Source: Herbiconiux sp. A18JL235
Lineage (GTDB): Bacteria > Actinomycetota > Actinomycetes > Actinomycetales > Microbacteriaceae
Length of the DNA stretch: 64,000 nucleotides
Reading direction: 5' to 3'
Assembly: GCF_040939305.1 (NCBI RefSeq)
Contig: NZ_CP162511.1
Coordinates: 434,001 to 498,000 of the forward strand
Positions 26,443 to 34,475 of this stretch are shown one piece after another (within the stretch, counting starts at the first letter, position 1; every line of letters starts with the position of its first letter). The position numbers and the translations under genes were made by a program. The notes beneath the pieces are model-generated. The model ran no database searches. It saw only the letters and a program-made list of their open reading frames with translations, and was not told where the DNA came from.

Positions 26443-26505
26443 TGACGTCGGCCGCACACCATCGACCGTGGCCGAGCGACAGGGGCGCCAGGAGGGCCCG
26501 ACGGG

Positions 26506-28125
26506 TCAGGCCTGATGCGTGATCTCGCCGCCGGTGATGGTGAGGGCGACCGAGGTGTCGAAGGCGCCGGTGGCGAGGGGATCCTCGTCGAGGAGCACGA
26601 GGTCGGCGAGCTTGCCCGGGGTGAGGGAGCCGCGGGATGCGCTGAGGCCGCAGGCCGCGGCGCTGCCGGTCGTGTAGAGCGCGAGGGCTTCACGTGGGGT
26701 GACCCTCTCGGCGGGGTCGCCGAAGAGCTGTCCACCCGCCGTGAGCCGCTCGACGTACGCCGCCATCCCGCGCAAGGGGTCGCCGTCGGCGACGGGGCGG
26801 TCCGAGCTGCCGCCGACCACCACGCCGCTGTCGAGGAACGACTTCACGCGATACGCCCATCCGGTGCGTCGCGGCCCGAGGGACTTCGTCATCGCGTCTC
26901 CGCCGTGTTCGAAGAAGCTCGCCTGGGGGGTGACCGCGAGGCCGGCGCGTGCGATTCGCGACAGCTGGTCGGGGCGCACGATCGACGCGTGCTCGATCCG
27001 GTTCGGCATCGTTCTCGGCCGGCCGCGCTGCTGCAGCTCCTCGAGGCAGTCGAGGGCGAGGTCGATCGCCCTGTCGCCGATGGCGTGCACCGCGAGCGAC
27101 CAGCCGGCCGCGTAGGCGCGGGCCATGGTGTGCCGGAGCTGCTCCGGGTCGTCTTGGAAGTATCCCGACCCCGCATGCGAGCAGTAGGGCTCGCTGACCG
27201 CAGCCGTCTGCCCGAGCAGGGAGCCGTCGAGGAAGACCTTGGCGGGCCCGAGCGACAGGAGCTCCGACCCGAACCCGCTGTGCAGGCCCAGATCGAGCCC
27301 GGTCCCGCCGCCGTCGTCGGGATGGGCGGCGAGCCCGTGAAGCGCGTCGAGCACGGGCATGACCTGGGCGCGGGCGGCGAGCGACCCCGCTGCCGCGGCG
27401 CGCTGGTAGGCGGCGAGCTCGACCGGGCTCTGGCCGATCCACCCCCCTCCGATGCCGGCGTCGGTGAAGCTGGTGATGCCTTGCGCTGCGTACCTCCGGG
27501 TCGCCACTTCGACCGCCCGTTGCAACAGCTCGAGGGGCCTCGGCCGGAACTGCTCCTGGAAGATCTCCTGGGCCGTCTCCTCCACCCTCCCGGTCGGCGC
27601 GCCGTGCTCGTCGCGGCTGATCTCACCCCCGACGGGGTTCGGATAGCGAGCATCGACAGCACCCACCCGTCGCAGGGCGGCGCTGTTGACGAACGCGAGG
27701 TGGCCCGAATTGTGCCGCAGGAAGACGGGGGTGTCGCCGGTCACGAGGTCGACGGCGAGCAGATCCGGGTAACCGCCCACCACGGTGTGATCGAAGCCGT
27801 TGACGAGGAGCCAGTCGCCTGCAGCGCCGGCGCGATCGGCGGCGGCCTCGTCGAGCGCGGCGTAGAGCTCGTCGAGGGAGCGGCAGTGCTCGACCGAGGG
27901 CTCGAGGATGCTCAGCCCGAACCAGCTGGTGTGGCAGTGCGCATCGATGAAACCGGGGAAGACGGCGCGCCCCCCGGCATCGATGACGTCGCGGCTCGTG
28001 ACGCCCCGGAGGTCGTCGTCGAGACCGACGACGCGGCCGTTCAGGATGCCGATCGACGACGCGCGAGGCGTGTCGTCGTCAAAGGTGCGGATCGTCGCAT
28101 TCTCGACGACCAGATCGAGCTTCAT
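26506..28125 (-). CDS. YtcJ-like amidohydrolase (metal-dependent)
   Basis: 539 residues of the amidohydrolase superfamily, YtcJ/LAF3 group. The first metal motif is FIDAHCHTS, a later His lies in FLRHNSGHLAFVN, another in LAVHAIGDRAID and the C-terminal Asp region in VVGGSSDRPVADGDP. It starts MKLDLVVENATIRTFDDD and ends with the small beta-sandwich (GKLADLVLLDEDPL). Such enzymes hydrolyse amide, formamide or carbamate bonds. It is 63 bases downstream of the symporter gene across a very strong hairpin. The substrate is unknown. Confidence 0.83.
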   Translation of the reverse strand: MKLDLVVENATIRTFDDDTPRASSIGILNGRVVGLDDDLRGVTSRDVIDAGGRAVFPGFIDAHCHTSWFGLSILEPSVEHCRSLDELYAALDEAAADRAGAAGDWLLVNGFDHTVVGGYPDLLAVDLVTGDTPVFLRHNSGHLAFVNSAALRRVGAVDARYPNPVGGEISRDEHGAPTGRVEETAQEIFQEQFRPRPLELLQRAVEVATRRYAAQGITSFTDAGIGGGWIGQSPVELAAYQRAAAAGSLAARAQVMPVLDALHGLAAHPDDGGGTGLDLGLHSGFGSELLSLGPAKVFLDGSLLGQTAAVSEPYCSHAGSGYFQDDPEQLRHTMARAYAAGWSLAVHAIGDRAIDLALDCLEELQQRGRPRTMPNRIEHASIVRPDQLSRIARAGLAVTPQASFFEHGGDAMTKSLGPRRTGWAYRVKSFLDSGVVVGGSSDRPVADGDPLRGMAAYVERLTAGGQLFGDPAERVTPREALALYTTGSAAACGLSASRGSLTPGKLADLVLLDEDPLATGAFDTSVALTITGGEITHQA

Positions 28126-28143
28126 GGTGTCTCCTGCTCCGTG

Positions 28144-28188
28144 CCGCCGCGCCGGCCGCGGGTCGTCACGCCGCGGCCGGCGCGGCGG
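28144..28188 (-). terminator. Very GC-rich hairpin between symporter and amidohydrolase genes
   Basis: Perfect 18-bp arms, CCGCCGCGCCGGCCGCGG at 28144-28161 and its complement at 28171-28188, with a nine-base loop. On the minus strand it begins at the very base after the symporter stop codon. It could attenuate transcription into the amidohydrolase gene or stabilise the symporter message. Confidence 0.65.
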
Positions 28189-29700
28189 TCAGTGTGCCGT
28201 GGTCGTGACGAGTTCGTCCTCGTCGTCGTGGGCGGCCGCGCTCTCGCGCCAGAGCCGCTCCGTCCACGCGTCGCGGTCGGCGTCAGGCTTCGCGGCGTAG
28301 GCACAGATCACGTACACCGCGGTGTTCACCACGAGGGCGGCGACGCCCGAGGTGAGGCCGCCGAGCCACGGGATCGACACGGGATAGAAATACTGCAGAA
28401 CAGCCGCGGTGACGAATCCCGTGATCATGCTGAGCACTGCGCCGGTGGCGGTGCCCCGTCGCCAGAAGACCCCGAGCAGCAGGGTCGGAGCGAGCTGCAC
28501 GATGCCCTGGTACGAGATGAGGGCGAGCGAGAGAAGGCCCGCGCTGACGTTGACGGTGAACAGCGCACCGATCGCCGACACCAGGGTGACCGCCGCGACG
28601 GCGATCCTGCCGGCCCGTGCACTCTGGATGCGCGTTCTGGTGAGCGGGCCCACGATGTCGTTCGCGGTCTGTGTACCGACCGCCTGCAGGTTCGCGCCGA
28701 CGTTCCCCATCGTCGCGGCGACGACGCAGATGCTCGCGACGGTGAGGAGCGCGACCCCTCCCACCTGGGCGACGGTGAACCAGACCCGGTCGGGTGCCGC
28801 CGCCACCTCGGGCATGCTGCCGGCGAGGAAGGCCACGAGGAGCACCGCCGTGCCGAACACCAGCAGGATCGGGGCGGCCTGCCAGGCGGTGCGCTGAACG
28901 GTGCGCGCGCTCTTCGCGGTGAACAGGCGCATGAAGATGTCGGGCCAGCACCAGGTGCCGAGTGCGCCGGTCACCGTGATCGACAGGGCGTAGAGCGGGC
29001 CGAGCTCACTGTCGGGGCCGGGGAGGGTGAAGAAGGATGCGGGGACCTCGGCGAAGCCGTGGCCGTTGGTGAGCAGCCAGACGATGAGGCCGATGGCGAC
29101 GAGGGTGCCCCCGAAGTAGGCGACGATGCCCTGCACCATGTCGCTGATGATGATGCCGCGCATACCGAAGCGCACCGTCCAGATCTGGCGCACGCCGATC
29201 ACGACGACACTGATGATCACCGCGAGCAGGGGGCCGACCGCACCGAAGGAGAGCACGTCGAAGACGAGGGCGAGCGATTGCATGCCGAGGATGATCCAGG
29301 GGATCGTCGCGATGATGCCGATGACGGCGGAGACCGCCTGCACCGGCTTCGACCGGTAGCGGAGCCCGAGCAGGTCGGATTGGGTGCGGAGGTCGTGCTT
29401 GCGTCCCCAGGTGTGCACGTGCCGGGCCAAGGCGTGCATCAAGAACATTCCGAGGAGGGCGTACGCCACCAGGTAGAAGCCGATCAACCCCGACGCGGCG
29501 GCGAGCCCGGCGAAGGAGATGAAGACGGTGCCGGGAAGGAAGGTGTTGAGGTAGGCCATGGTCCCGTAGAACGGCCCGAACGAGCGGCCGGCCGTGGCGT
29601 ACTCGCTGAAGTCGGCGTCGCGCTTGCGGGTCAACTCCATGACGAGCGTCACGGCGACCAGGAACAAGCCGATCCCCGCGTATCCGATGAACATATCCAT
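28189..29700 (-). CDS. Sodium:solute symporter (SSS family)
   Basis: 503 residues with about thirteen membrane segments, starting MDMFIGYAGIGLFLVAVTLV. Characteristic pieces are RRSFG-like TAGRSFGPFYGTMAYLN in helix 1-2, LRTQSDLLGLRYRSK, and WCWPDIFMRLFTAKS. The family takes up sugars, amino acids, pantothenate, purine breakdown products or carboxylates with sodium. Given the adjacent amidohydrolase and nitrilase, an amide- or nitrogen-containing ligand is likely, but no ligand can be read from the sequence. Confidence 0.87.
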   Translation of the reverse strand: MDMFIGYAGIGLFLVAVTLVMELTRKRDADFSEYATAGRSFGPFYGTMAYLNTFLPGTVFISFAGLAAASGLIGFYLVAYALLGMFLMHALARHVHTWGRKHDLRTQSDLLGLRYRSKPVQAVSAVIGIIATIPWIILGMQSLALVFDVLSFGAVGPLLAVIISVVVIGVRQIWTVRFGMRGIIISDMVQGIVAYFGGTLVAIGLIVWLLTNGHGFAEVPASFFTLPGPDSELGPLYALSITVTGALGTWCWPDIFMRLFTAKSARTVQRTAWQAAPILLVFGTAVLLVAFLAGSMPEVAAAPDRVWFTVAQVGGVALLTVASICVVAATMGNVGANLQAVGTQTANDIVGPLTRTRIQSARAGRIAVAAVTLVSAIGALFTVNVSAGLLSLALISYQGIVQLAPTLLLGVFWRRGTATGAVLSMITGFVTAAVLQYFYPVSIPWLGGLTSGVAALVVNTAVYVICAYAAKPDADRDAWTERLWRESAAAHDDEDELVTTTAH

Positions 29701-29835
29701 GATCTTTTCCGATCTGTGTGGGTGGAAGGGAGTGGTGCGTCGGTGCAGGCGCTCTTCTGAGGCGTGGGGTGCGACCCGGGTCGGGTCTGGTGTGCGGAAC
29801 GGTGAGCGCGCACGCGGTGGCGGCCGCGCATCCTG

Positions 29836-30636
29836 TCAGGTGGATCGAGATGCGGCGCGCAGGGTGGCCTGCTCGACGATCGCGAGGTAGTCGACCGCGG
29901 CTCGAGCCCCCTCCAGCACGTCGCGCTCGACGTCGCCGACGACGAGCTGGTCGTGCGGCCCGGCGGTGACGACCTTCCGGCCGTAGGGGTCGGCCAGCAC
30001 GCTCGACCCCGAGAAGGCGGGCTCGGCATGGTTCGCGTAGGCGATGAAGAGCTGACTCTCGAACGCCCGGGTCGGGACGACCATGAGCGAGACCTGGCGC
30101 GTGTCGAGCGGGTTGGGCCCGCTCGACGTGGGCTGCCGCAAGGGAACGGCGGTGGGTACGAGCAGCAACTCCGCCCCTCGCACGGCGACGTCGCGCACGA
30201 ACTCGGGGAACTCGACGTCGAAGCAGATGCCGAGAGCGACCTCCCAGCCGTCGATCTCGACGATCTCCGGCCGCTCGTCACCCGGAAGGAACATCGTGCG
30301 CTCGTCGATGCCGAAGAGGTTCCGTTTGCGATAGCGGGTGACCTCGCGACCGCGCGGGTCGAACAGGGATGCCGTGATGCGCGCTTCGTCGTCGATCCGT
30401 TCGACCGTCGACCCCACGACCCAGAGCCCTTCCCGCCGCGCGGCCTCAGCCAGCTCGGCGCGATCGGCCCGTCCGTCGGTCGAGGCCACGTCGCGCGGTG
30501 CATAGGAGCTCAGGAAGAGCTCAGGAGTGACGAGCACCGACGCGCCCAGCGCCCTCGCCTCACCGGCGGCGCGACCGAGGGCGCGGGAATTCTCGTTGCG
30601 GGAGCGACTTGTTGCTTGGAAGAGCGCGACGCGCAT
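29836..30636 (-). CDS. Carbon-nitrogen hydrolase (nitrilase superfamily)
   Basis: 266 residues. The catalytic triad is visible: Glu in VTPELFLSSY, Lys in YRKRNLFGIDE and Cys in GICFDVEFPE. This is the normal length for small aliphatic amidases, omega-amidases and N-carbamoyl-amine hydrolases. It would release ammonia from an amide or carbamoyl group. Its promoter carries an 18-bp palindrome and the gene is divergent from a LacI-family regulator. The gene to its 3' side (symporter) is 135 bases away on the same strand. Confidence 0.88.
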   Translation of the reverse strand: MRVALFQATSRSRNENSRALGRAAGEARALGASVLVTPELFLSSYAPRDVASTDGRADRAELAEAARREGLWVVGSTVERIDDEARITASLFDPRGREVTRYRKRNLFGIDERTMFLPGDERPEIVEIDGWEVALGICFDVEFPEFVRDVAVRGAELLLVPTAVPLRQPTSSGPNPLDTRQVSLMVVPTRAFESQLFIAYANHAEPAFSGSSVLADPYGRKVVTAGPHDQLVVGDVERDVLEGARAAVDYLAIVEQATLRAASRST

Positions 30637-30656
30637 GGAATCCGGCCTTTCCTGAT

Positions 30657-30712
30657 TGCCGTAACGTTACGGCATGCAAGAGAGTATGCGGCCACTTCCT
30701 CGATGGCGTCAA
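30657..30712 (-). promoter_or_regulatory. Nitrilase-gene promoter with perfect 18-bp palindrome
   Basis: Minus-strand TTGACG (30707-30712) and CATACT (30683-30688) are 18 bases apart. The perfect palindrome TGCCGTAACGTTACGGCA (30657-30674) begins about two bases after the predicted start of transcription. It lies between the nitrilase gene and the divergent LacI gene, the expected place for its operator. Confidence 0.68.
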
Positions 30713-30758
30713 GCGCTCGTTCTCGAATAGGCTTCGACGAGCGCGATTGGAGGAGGCC

Positions 30759-31727
30759 GTGGCAGCGCCCACCATCCCTGAGATAGCGAAAGAACTCGGT
30801 CTCAGCAACACCACTGTCGCCGACGCACTGCGGGGTACCGGGCGCGTCGCGGCGTCGACCCGGGAGCGTGTCAAGCGCTACGCGGAATCGGCGGGCTATC
30901 GCGCCAACAGATCGGCTCGGCAGCTGCGCACGGGTTCGGCGGAAGCGGTGGGCCTCTACATCGGCTCCGACGTGCGGAACATGCCGTTCTACATGCCCTT
31001 CACCTTCGGCGTGATGGAGGAGCTTGCCAATCGCGGCCTCGACACGACGCTCATCTCCCACGCGCCGGCGAACTCCTCGGCCGTGCAGGTCGGCGGCCTG
31101 CTCGTGATCGACGCTCTGCCCGACGATCCGGTGCTCGAGAGCCTGCTCCGCTCAGGTGTTCCCCTGGTCTCCGCGGGCCGGCTGGCGAGCGCCGAGAACC
31201 CTGCGATCTCGTCGATCTCGATCGACTACCCCGCCACGATCAGGGCTGCGCTCGATCGACTCGATGCCAGAGGCGGACACCGGCCGGCGCTCCTGGCGCC
31301 CGAGCCCCGCGATCCCCTGGCCTGGTCGGAGCAGATCGTCGCGACCTACGACGAGGTGTGTTCCGAGCGCGGCATCCGGCCTCTCGTGATCAGGCTCCCG
31401 TCCTACGCGACCAATGAACGGCTGCGCGAGGCGCTCGACACGGTCGAGGCAGACGGGACGTTCGACAGTCTGTTCTTCTCCTGGCAGGACATCGCCGATC
31501 GGTCGCACGCGCTCCTCCTCGACCGGCGGGGTGAGGCACCCCGCTGGGCGACGGCGACCCTCATCGACTCGAGGGTGAACACCCACTACCCCTACGACGT
31601 CCTTGTCGATCTCGACGCGCGGCGGTTCGGCGTCTCGGCGGCGGAGTTGCTCGCCACCGTGATGGAGCAGCCGGGCGAGGCGGGTTCGCACCTCACGCAT
31701 CCGGCACAGGTGACATCGGGCGGCTGA
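30759..31727 (+). CDS. LacI-family transcriptional regulator
   Basis: 322 residues from the GTG at 30759. The helix-turn-helix reads TIPEIAKELGLSNTTVADAL, then RGTGRVAASTRERVKRYAES. The effector domain includes VGLYIGSDVRNMPFYMPF. GGAGGAGG lies only two bases before this GTG, so a TTG at 30747 is a possible alternative start. Divergent from the nitrilase gene, with a perfect palindrome between them, it is the best candidate for controlling the nitrogen-compound cluster at 22-31 kb. Confidence 0.87.
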   Translation: MAAPTIPEIAKELGLSNTTVADALRGTGRVAASTRERVKRYAESAGYRANRSARQLRTGSAEAVGLYIGSDVRNMPFYMPFTFGVMEELANRGLDTTLISHAPANSSAVQVGGLLVIDALPDDPVLESLLRSGVPLVSAGRLASAENPAISSISIDYPATIRAALDRLDARGGHRPALLAPEPRDPLAWSEQIVATYDEVCSERGIRPLVIRLPSYATNERLREALDTVEADGTFDSLFFSWQDIADRSHALLLDRRGEAPRWATATLIDSRVNTHYPYDVLVDLDARRFGVSAAELLATVMEQPGEAGSHLTHPAQVTSGG

Positions 31728-31764
31728 GGCGTCGGCACCGGATGCGGCACGGCCTCGCGCGGGC

Positions 31765-32808
31765 TCAGGCCGCCGCCGGCGCTCCGGCTGAGCGGGGGCG
31801 CACGCCCGTCGACTCGCCAGGGATCAGGGTGCAGGGGATGGTGTGCACCCCGCCCTCGTACTCCCCGCCCTCGATGGCGTCGGCGAGGTAGCGGGCCGCG
31901 ACGGCGCCGAGCTCGGTGAGGTGCGGATCGATGGTAGTGAGAAGGCCGTCGTGCTGGCCGGAGAGGCCGCTGAGGTTGTCCATGCCCACGATGGCGACGT
32001 CTTCGGGTACCCGCGTTCCCGCATCCCGCAGCACCTCCTGCACGGCGGAGGCGATGGTGTCGTTTCCGCAGAAGACCGCGTCGAAGCTCTCGCCGCCGGC
32101 GAGGAGGCGTCGGGCCGCCTCGATGCCCCACGACCGGCTCCAGTCGCCGTGCAGGGGCTGGCCCGACACCAGCGACAGGCCGGCGTCGGCGAGCCCCGCC
32201 CGCAGGCCCTCGGCGCGGGCGAGCGCCGAGAGGTCGCTCGGCGACGCCGTGATGTGTGCGAGGCGGGTGCGGCCTAACCCGATGAGGTGCTCGGCGGCGA
32301 GCCTGCCCGCCAGGAACCCGTCGTGCATGAACGAGGCGTCGTGCGGGTCGTCGGAGACGCCGTACGCGTAGACGACGGGCACCGAGAACCCCTCAGAGAC
32401 GGAGTGCATGTCGGTTCCGGTGCCGTCGCCGATCATGAGCAGCCCGTCGACCTTGCGGGCCTTCAGCTTGCGCACGGTCGACGAGAGCACGGTGCGGTCG
32501 AGGTGCGAGTCGTACACGAGCACCGAGAGGTCGCGCTCGCCGAACGCCGTGGTGGCACCGGTGAGCACGGGCATCGTGAACGCACCCGGCGCGTTCTCGG
32601 CGAGGATGCCGATGGTCGCGCTCCGCCCCTGCGCGAGGAACTGCCCGAGCGCGTTGGGCTGGAAGTCGAGTCGCTCGGCCGCCTCCAGGATGCGCTTGCG
32701 CGTCGCCTCAGAGGCCTTGCCCTGGCCGCGCAGCACCTTCGACGCCGTCGACAGCGACACGCCCGCCACCGCCGCGACGTCGCGCAGGGAAACCGCTTTT
32801 CTCTCCAT
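31765..32808 (-). CDS. LacI-family transcriptional regulator
   Basis: 347 residues starting MERKAVSLRDVAAVAGVSLS, with the hinge helix and an effector domain containing VYDSHLDRTVLSSTVRKLKA and the C-terminal VAIVGMDNLSGLSGQHDGLL. Its own codons 3-8 contain a LacI-type operator (32788-32801), so it probably represses itself. The same kind of site flanks the divergent promoters at 14.6 kb, so this protein may control the rhamnosidase and importer operons as well as the adjacent sugar-acid genes. Confidence 0.9.
   Translation of the reverse strand: MERKAVSLRDVAAVAGVSLSTASKVLRGQGKASEATRKRILEAAERLDFQPNALGQFLAQGRSATIGILAENAPGAFTMPVLTGATTAFGERDLSVLVYDSHLDRTVLSSTVRKLKARKVDGLLMIGDGTGTDMHSVSEGFSVPVVYAYGVSDDPHDASFMHDGFLAGRLAAEHLIGLGRTRLAHITASPSDLSALARAEGLRAGLADAGLSLVSGQPLHGDWSRSWGIEAARRLLAGGESFDAVFCGNDTIASAVQEVLRDAGTRVPEDVAIVGMDNLSGLSGQHDGLLTTIDPHLTELGAVAARYLADAIEGGEYEGGVHTIPCTLIPGESTGVRPRSAGAPAAA
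32788..32801. promoter_or_regulatory. LacI-type operator inside the regulator's 5' end
   Basis: GGAAACCGCTTTTC, near-palindromic around a central CG, lies over codons 3-8 of the regulator gene. It closely matches the sites at 14604-14618 and 14762-14776. Overlap with the start of the gene suggests autorepression. Confidence 0.5.
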
Positions 32809-32866
32809 CGTTGACCGATTCTAAGCCCATCGGCGGACCTCGCTCTACGCGTGTCGCGGGGTCGCG

Positions 32867-33763
32867 TCAGACGGCGGGCATCCGTCGAACGGTCAGGCTC
32901 AGCGTCGACGACAGGGTCTCGCCGGGCGCCACGGTGAGCGCCCCGAGCCGATCGCCGCCGAAGTCGAAGGGCTGAGACGCCGGTTCGATGCCGACCGCGT
33001 CGACCGACCCCCACCACGGGAACCCGGCCGACCCGCGCCGCTCCTGCCACAGCTGCAGGCGGGGGAAGACTGCGGCGTCCCAGTCGAGCGTGAGCCGCCG
33101 CGCGATGGCGGGCGCCTCGACGGTGCAGGTGCCGACGGGGGAGTCGAGGTCGGCGAAGGCCGTGGCGGGAGGCTCGACGAAGGCGCGCGGGGCCTCCTCG
33201 CCGAGGGCGAGTGTCGCACCGTCGAAGAGCGCGCCGTCGAAAGCCGGATGCTCGACCCAGCCGAAGTCCACAGCCACCGGCCCGAACGAGGTCACCTCCT
33301 GAGTGACGCTCAGCGTGTCGCCGTCGAGGCGGAAGCGGCGGGTGAGCCGCAGGGGGACGGTGCGCAGGTCGACGGTGGCGTCGCATCCGTCTTCCACCGC
33401 TTCGAGCCGCCAGTGCCGCCAGGCGGCTTCGCCGTGGAACGGCTGCTCCACGCCGTCGATCACGACGGGGTCGCCCGAACGGGGGAGCAGCACGTGCCAG
33501 CCGCCGGGGTAACGGCGGTGCCACTCGTGGCTGCTGACGGGCATGGTCCACGCGCCGTCGGTGTCGCCCGACCAAGGGGTGACGAGGAGGAGTTCGCGGC
33601 CCGCGCCGGGGTCGGGCGTCGGGCTGGGCGTCGCCGGGTCGGTGCCGGCGAGGCGCAGCGACGAGAGCCGGGCACCCTCCGCCTCCACGACCGCGGTGAG
33701 GTCGGGGGAGGAGAACTCGATGCGGGTGGGACGCGCCGGCGCAGCGGTGCCCTGGTCAGGCAC
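32867..33763 (-). CDS. Aldose 1-epimerase family protein (galactose mutarotase fold)
   Basis: 298 residues from a GTG at 33763 that overlaps the aldolase stop by eight bases. The beta-sandwich region includes LLVTPWSGDTDGAWTMPVSS, HEWHRRYPGGWHVLLPR and GEAAWRHWRLE, and a late acidic site VEHPAFDG. It resembles mutarotase-like proteins that interconvert sugar anomers. Start choice is based on overlap only; the open frame continues upstream through the aldolase gene in another reading frame. It is part of the epimerase, aldolase, kinase operon. Confidence 0.72.
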   Translation of the reverse strand: MPDQGTAAPARPTRIEFSSPDLTAVVEAEGARLSSLRLAGTDPATPSPTPDPGAGRELLLVTPWSGDTDGAWTMPVSSHEWHRRYPGGWHVLLPRSGDPVVIDGVEQPFHGEAAWRHWRLEAVEDGCDATVDLRTVPLRLTRRFRLDGDTLSVTQEVTSFGPVAVDFGWVEHPAFDGALFDGATLALGEEAPRAFVEPPATAFADLDSPVGTCTVEAPAIARRLTLDWDAAVFPRLQLWQERRGSAGFPWWGSVDAVGIEPASQPFDFGGDRLGALTVAPGETLSSTLSLTVRRMPAV

Positions 33764-34475
33764 CGGAACCGCTGCCCGCGCTCGCGTCGCCCGTCGCGCT
33801 GACGGCCGTGCCACCCGCAGTCCCGTCGCCCGTCCCGCCGATGGCCGTGCCGCCCGCAGTCGCGTCGCCCGTCGCGCCGACGGCACCCAGAAGAGCCCGG
33901 ATGCTCTCGACCGGTTCACGGAACAGCGCACCCCCGATGCCCACGGCCACCGCCCCGGCGTCGAGCCAGTCGGCAGCCGTCGCCGGCGCGATGCCGCCCG
34001 TGGGCATGATCGCGACGCCGGGGAGCACGTCTTTCACCGCGCGCAGGTGTGCGATGCCGCCGGTGGTGGCGGGGAAGAGCTTCGCGACGCCCGTGCCTGC
34101 GCCGGGAAGGGCCGCCACCCCCGCGATCTCGGCGGGGGTGAAGCCGCCCTGGACGAACGGGGTGTCTCCGGCCGCCCGAAGCACCGCCGCGTCGACCCGG
34201 TAGGGCGAGACGAGGAAGGATGCGCCGGCCTCGAGCGCCTGCTCCACCTGCCCCGTCGTCGTGACGGTGCCTGCGCCCACGAGGGTGCCCGCCGGTGCCG
34301 AGGAGACCGCGGCGGCGAGCACCTTCTCCCAACCGGCGCCGGTCGTGGTGATCTCGAGCGCCCGCACCCCACCCCCCACCGCGTGATCGAGCTGGGCGGC
34401 GAGTGCCGCCTCGTCGGCGGCCCGCAGCACGGCGACCACGCGCGCTGCGCGCAGTGCCTCGATGAATGCGCTCAT
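33756..34475 (-). CDS. eda: 2-dehydro-3-deoxy-phosphogluconate (KDPG) aldolase
   Basis: 239 residues, class I aldolase. The catalytic Glu is in RALEITTTGAGW and the Schiff-base Lys in GVAKLFPATTGG, with the phosphate loop MPTGGI. It splits KDPG or KDPGal into pyruvate and glyceraldehyde 3-phosphate. The core ends near residue 200; the last 40 residues are a Gly/Ala/Thr-rich tail of 13-residue repeats that the family normally lacks. It overlaps the kinase stop by four bases. Confidence 0.88.
   Translation of the reverse strand: MSAFIEALRAARVVAVLRAADEAALAAQLDHAVGGGVRALEITTTGAGWEKVLAAAVSSAPAGTLVGAGTVTTTGQVEQALEAGASFLVSPYRVDAAVLRAAGDTPFVQGGFTPAEIAGVAALPGAGTGVAKLFPATTGGIAHLRAVKDVLPGVAIMPTGGIAPATAADWLDAGAVAVGIGGALFREPVESIRALLGAVGATGDATAGGTAIGGTGDGTAGGTAVSATGDASAGSGSGA
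33785..33886. repeat. 39-bp tandem repeat coding for the aldolase tail
   Basis: About 2.6 copies of a 39-base unit, with the shared piece CGTCGCCCGTC at 33785, 33824 and 33863. On the minus strand each unit encodes 13 residues of the type ATGDATAGGTAIG. The period is a multiple of three, so copy-number change keeps the frame. Confidence 0.75.

Noticed and set aside
26515..29760. A plus-strand open frame of about 1080 codons opposite amidohydrolase and symporter
   Set aside because: It crosses two well-supported minus-strand genes and the hairpin between them; composition is His/Asp/Arg-rich shadow sequence.
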